From: Thermoleophilaceae bacterium
Lineage (GTDB): Bacteria; Actinomycetota; Thermoleophilia; Solirubrobacterales; Thermoleophilaceae
DNA length: 6,510 bases
Assembly (NCBI GenBank): GCA_013813135.1
Contig: JACCSF010000199.1
Coordinates: 1-6,510, forward strand
Direction of reading: 5' to 3'
Shown: positions 5,692-6,510 of the stretch, piece after piece
How the letters are laid out: every line of letters starts with the position of its first letter
Position numbering within the stretch: position 1 is the first letter of the stretch
The notes under the pieces: model-generated
Database searches by the model: none
Told to the model about the DNA's origin: nothing
Seen by the model: the letters and a program-made list of their open reading frames with translations, nothing else
Translations under genes and position numbers: made by a program

Positions 5692-6462
5692 TTGCGCGCC
5701 GTGTCCGTCAGTTCGGATGCGCTGGTCGTCACCAGCGGCTTCTGGCAGACGAACGCGGTGGCGCTGCGCGCGGCCGGCGAAGCGCTGCTGATCGACTCGC
5801 CCTACCTGCCCGACGAGCTCGACGCACTGCCGAGCCTGCTGGCCGGAGCGGGGTTCGAGCCCGACGGGCTGCTCGCCACACACGCCGATTTCGACCACCT
5901 GCTGGGTCGCCTGGCCTTCCCGGGGATGACTCTCGGGCTGGGCGAGGGCTCGGTGGAGCGGTTGCAGCGCGAGCCGGGAGGCGTCCAGCGCGCCCTGCGC
6001 CACTACGACGCCGAGTTCTATGTGACGCGGCCCGCGCCGCTCGCGCTCGGGCAGGTGCAGGGGCTTCCGGTGCCCGGTCGCGTCGACATCGGCGACCGCG
6101 AGCTCGAGCTGCATCCGGCGGAAGGTCACACCGCCGACGGGATGGCGCTCTTCGACCGTGCTCTCGGCCTGCTGGTGGTGGGGGACTACGTCTCCGACGT
6201 CGAGATCCCGTGGATCTCGAAGAGCGGCTCGCTCGAGGAGTACAGGGCGACCCTCGCGCGGCTCGCGCCGCTCGTGGAAGAGGCCGCGACGGTCGTGCCC
6301 GGCCACGGCGCTCCGCACGACCGCGAGACGGCGCTGCGCCTTGTCGACGAGGACATGGACTACCTGGACGCGTTGGAGCGCGGCGAGGAGCAGCCGCTGC
6401 CGAGCGGCCGCGACTCGAAGGCCCAGCGCGGGATCCACGCGGAGAACCTCACCCGGGTTTGA
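5692..6462 (+). CDS. Metallo-beta-lactamase-fold hydrolase with variant HxDxDH motif
   Basis: A 256-residue MBL-fold protein. The main metal motif reads THADFDHLLG (63-72), giving His64, Asp66, Asp68 and His69, so the second histidine of the usual HxHxDH is Asp. The other ligands are present: GHTADG with His146, VVGDYVSD with Asp165, and VVPGHG with His205. The fold usually binds two metals and hydrolyses esters, thioesters or lactams, or oxidises persulfides, so no substrate can be named. The start is either TTG at 5692, three bases after the HAD stop and 11 bases after GAAGG, or GTG at 5701. TTG is chosen on ribosome-site spacing, but the two differ by only three residues. The gene must be cotranscribed with the HAD gene, which suggests successive steps or a shared substrate, though nothing here proves it. 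Confidence 0.9.
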   Translation: MRAVSVSSDALVVTSGFWQTNAVALRAAGEALLIDSPYLPDELDALPSLLAGAGFEPDGLLATHADFDHLLGRLAFPGMTLGLGEGSVERLQREPGGVQRALRHYDAEFYVTRPAPLALGQVQGLPVPGRVDIGDRELELHPAEGHTADGMALFDRALGLLVVGDYVSDVEIPWISKSGSLEEYRATLARLAPLVEEAATVVPGHGAPHDRETALRLVDEDMDYLDALERGEEQPLPSGRDSKAQRGIHAENLTRV

Positions 6463-6510
6463 GCCCCATGCGAGCATTCTGTCCGCCGCGGATTGCGCCT
6501 CCGTTAAGAG

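Noticed and set aside
5506..6477. A 323-codon minus-strand open frame across the HAD and MBL genes
   Set aside because: It spans the junction of two well-supported genes on the other strand and reads as repetitive Arg/Leu/Val/Gln sequence with no motif.

Overview
The window looks like ordinary chromosome from a high-GC bacterium, most likely an actinomycete and possibly of the Solirubrobacterales/Thermoleophilia type. That placement is inference. It rests on strong G/C third positions, GTG and TTG starts, and several genes whose start codon sits 6 to 9 bases after a -10-like hexamer with no Shine-Dalgarno sequence, as expected for leaderless mRNAs. No phage, transposon, CRISPR array, rRNA or tRNA was seen.

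Left part (1-2260). A minus-strand PLP aminotransferase is cut by the window edge. It is preceded on the same strand by a SnoaL/NTF2-like protein. Divergent from that is a tightly overlapping pair, an ArsR-family regulator and an AHSA1-type SRPBCC protein. The 99 bp between the chosen start codons holds two copies of a near-palindrome, CCCATNTGGG. One lies between the -35 and -10 of a very clear arsR promoter. The other lies, in mirrored orientation, just upstream of a -10-like box for the SnoaL gene. This looks like a self-regulated divergent switch and is the most interesting signal here. A long hairpin at 2227-2258 probably ends the arsR operon.

Middle (2260-4945). After a gap of about 220 bp with no recognisable gene comes a plus-strand GFA/CENP-V-type zinc protein. 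It converges on sucCD, the two subunits of succinyl-CoA synthetase (TCA cycle), which run on the minus strand with overlapping stop and start codons.

Right part (4946-6510). Divergent from sucC, across 62 bp, is a two-gene plus-strand operon: a HAD hydrolase of the haloacid-dehalogenase-like type and a metallo-beta-lactamase-fold hydrolase with an altered HxDxDH metal motif. Substrates are unknown. The last 48 bp hold nothing recognisable.

I found no clearly new defence or mobile system. The candidates for follow-up are the mirrored operator/promoter arrangement, the cysteine-free ArsR with its SRPBCC and SnoaL partners, and the variant metal motif of the MBL protein.
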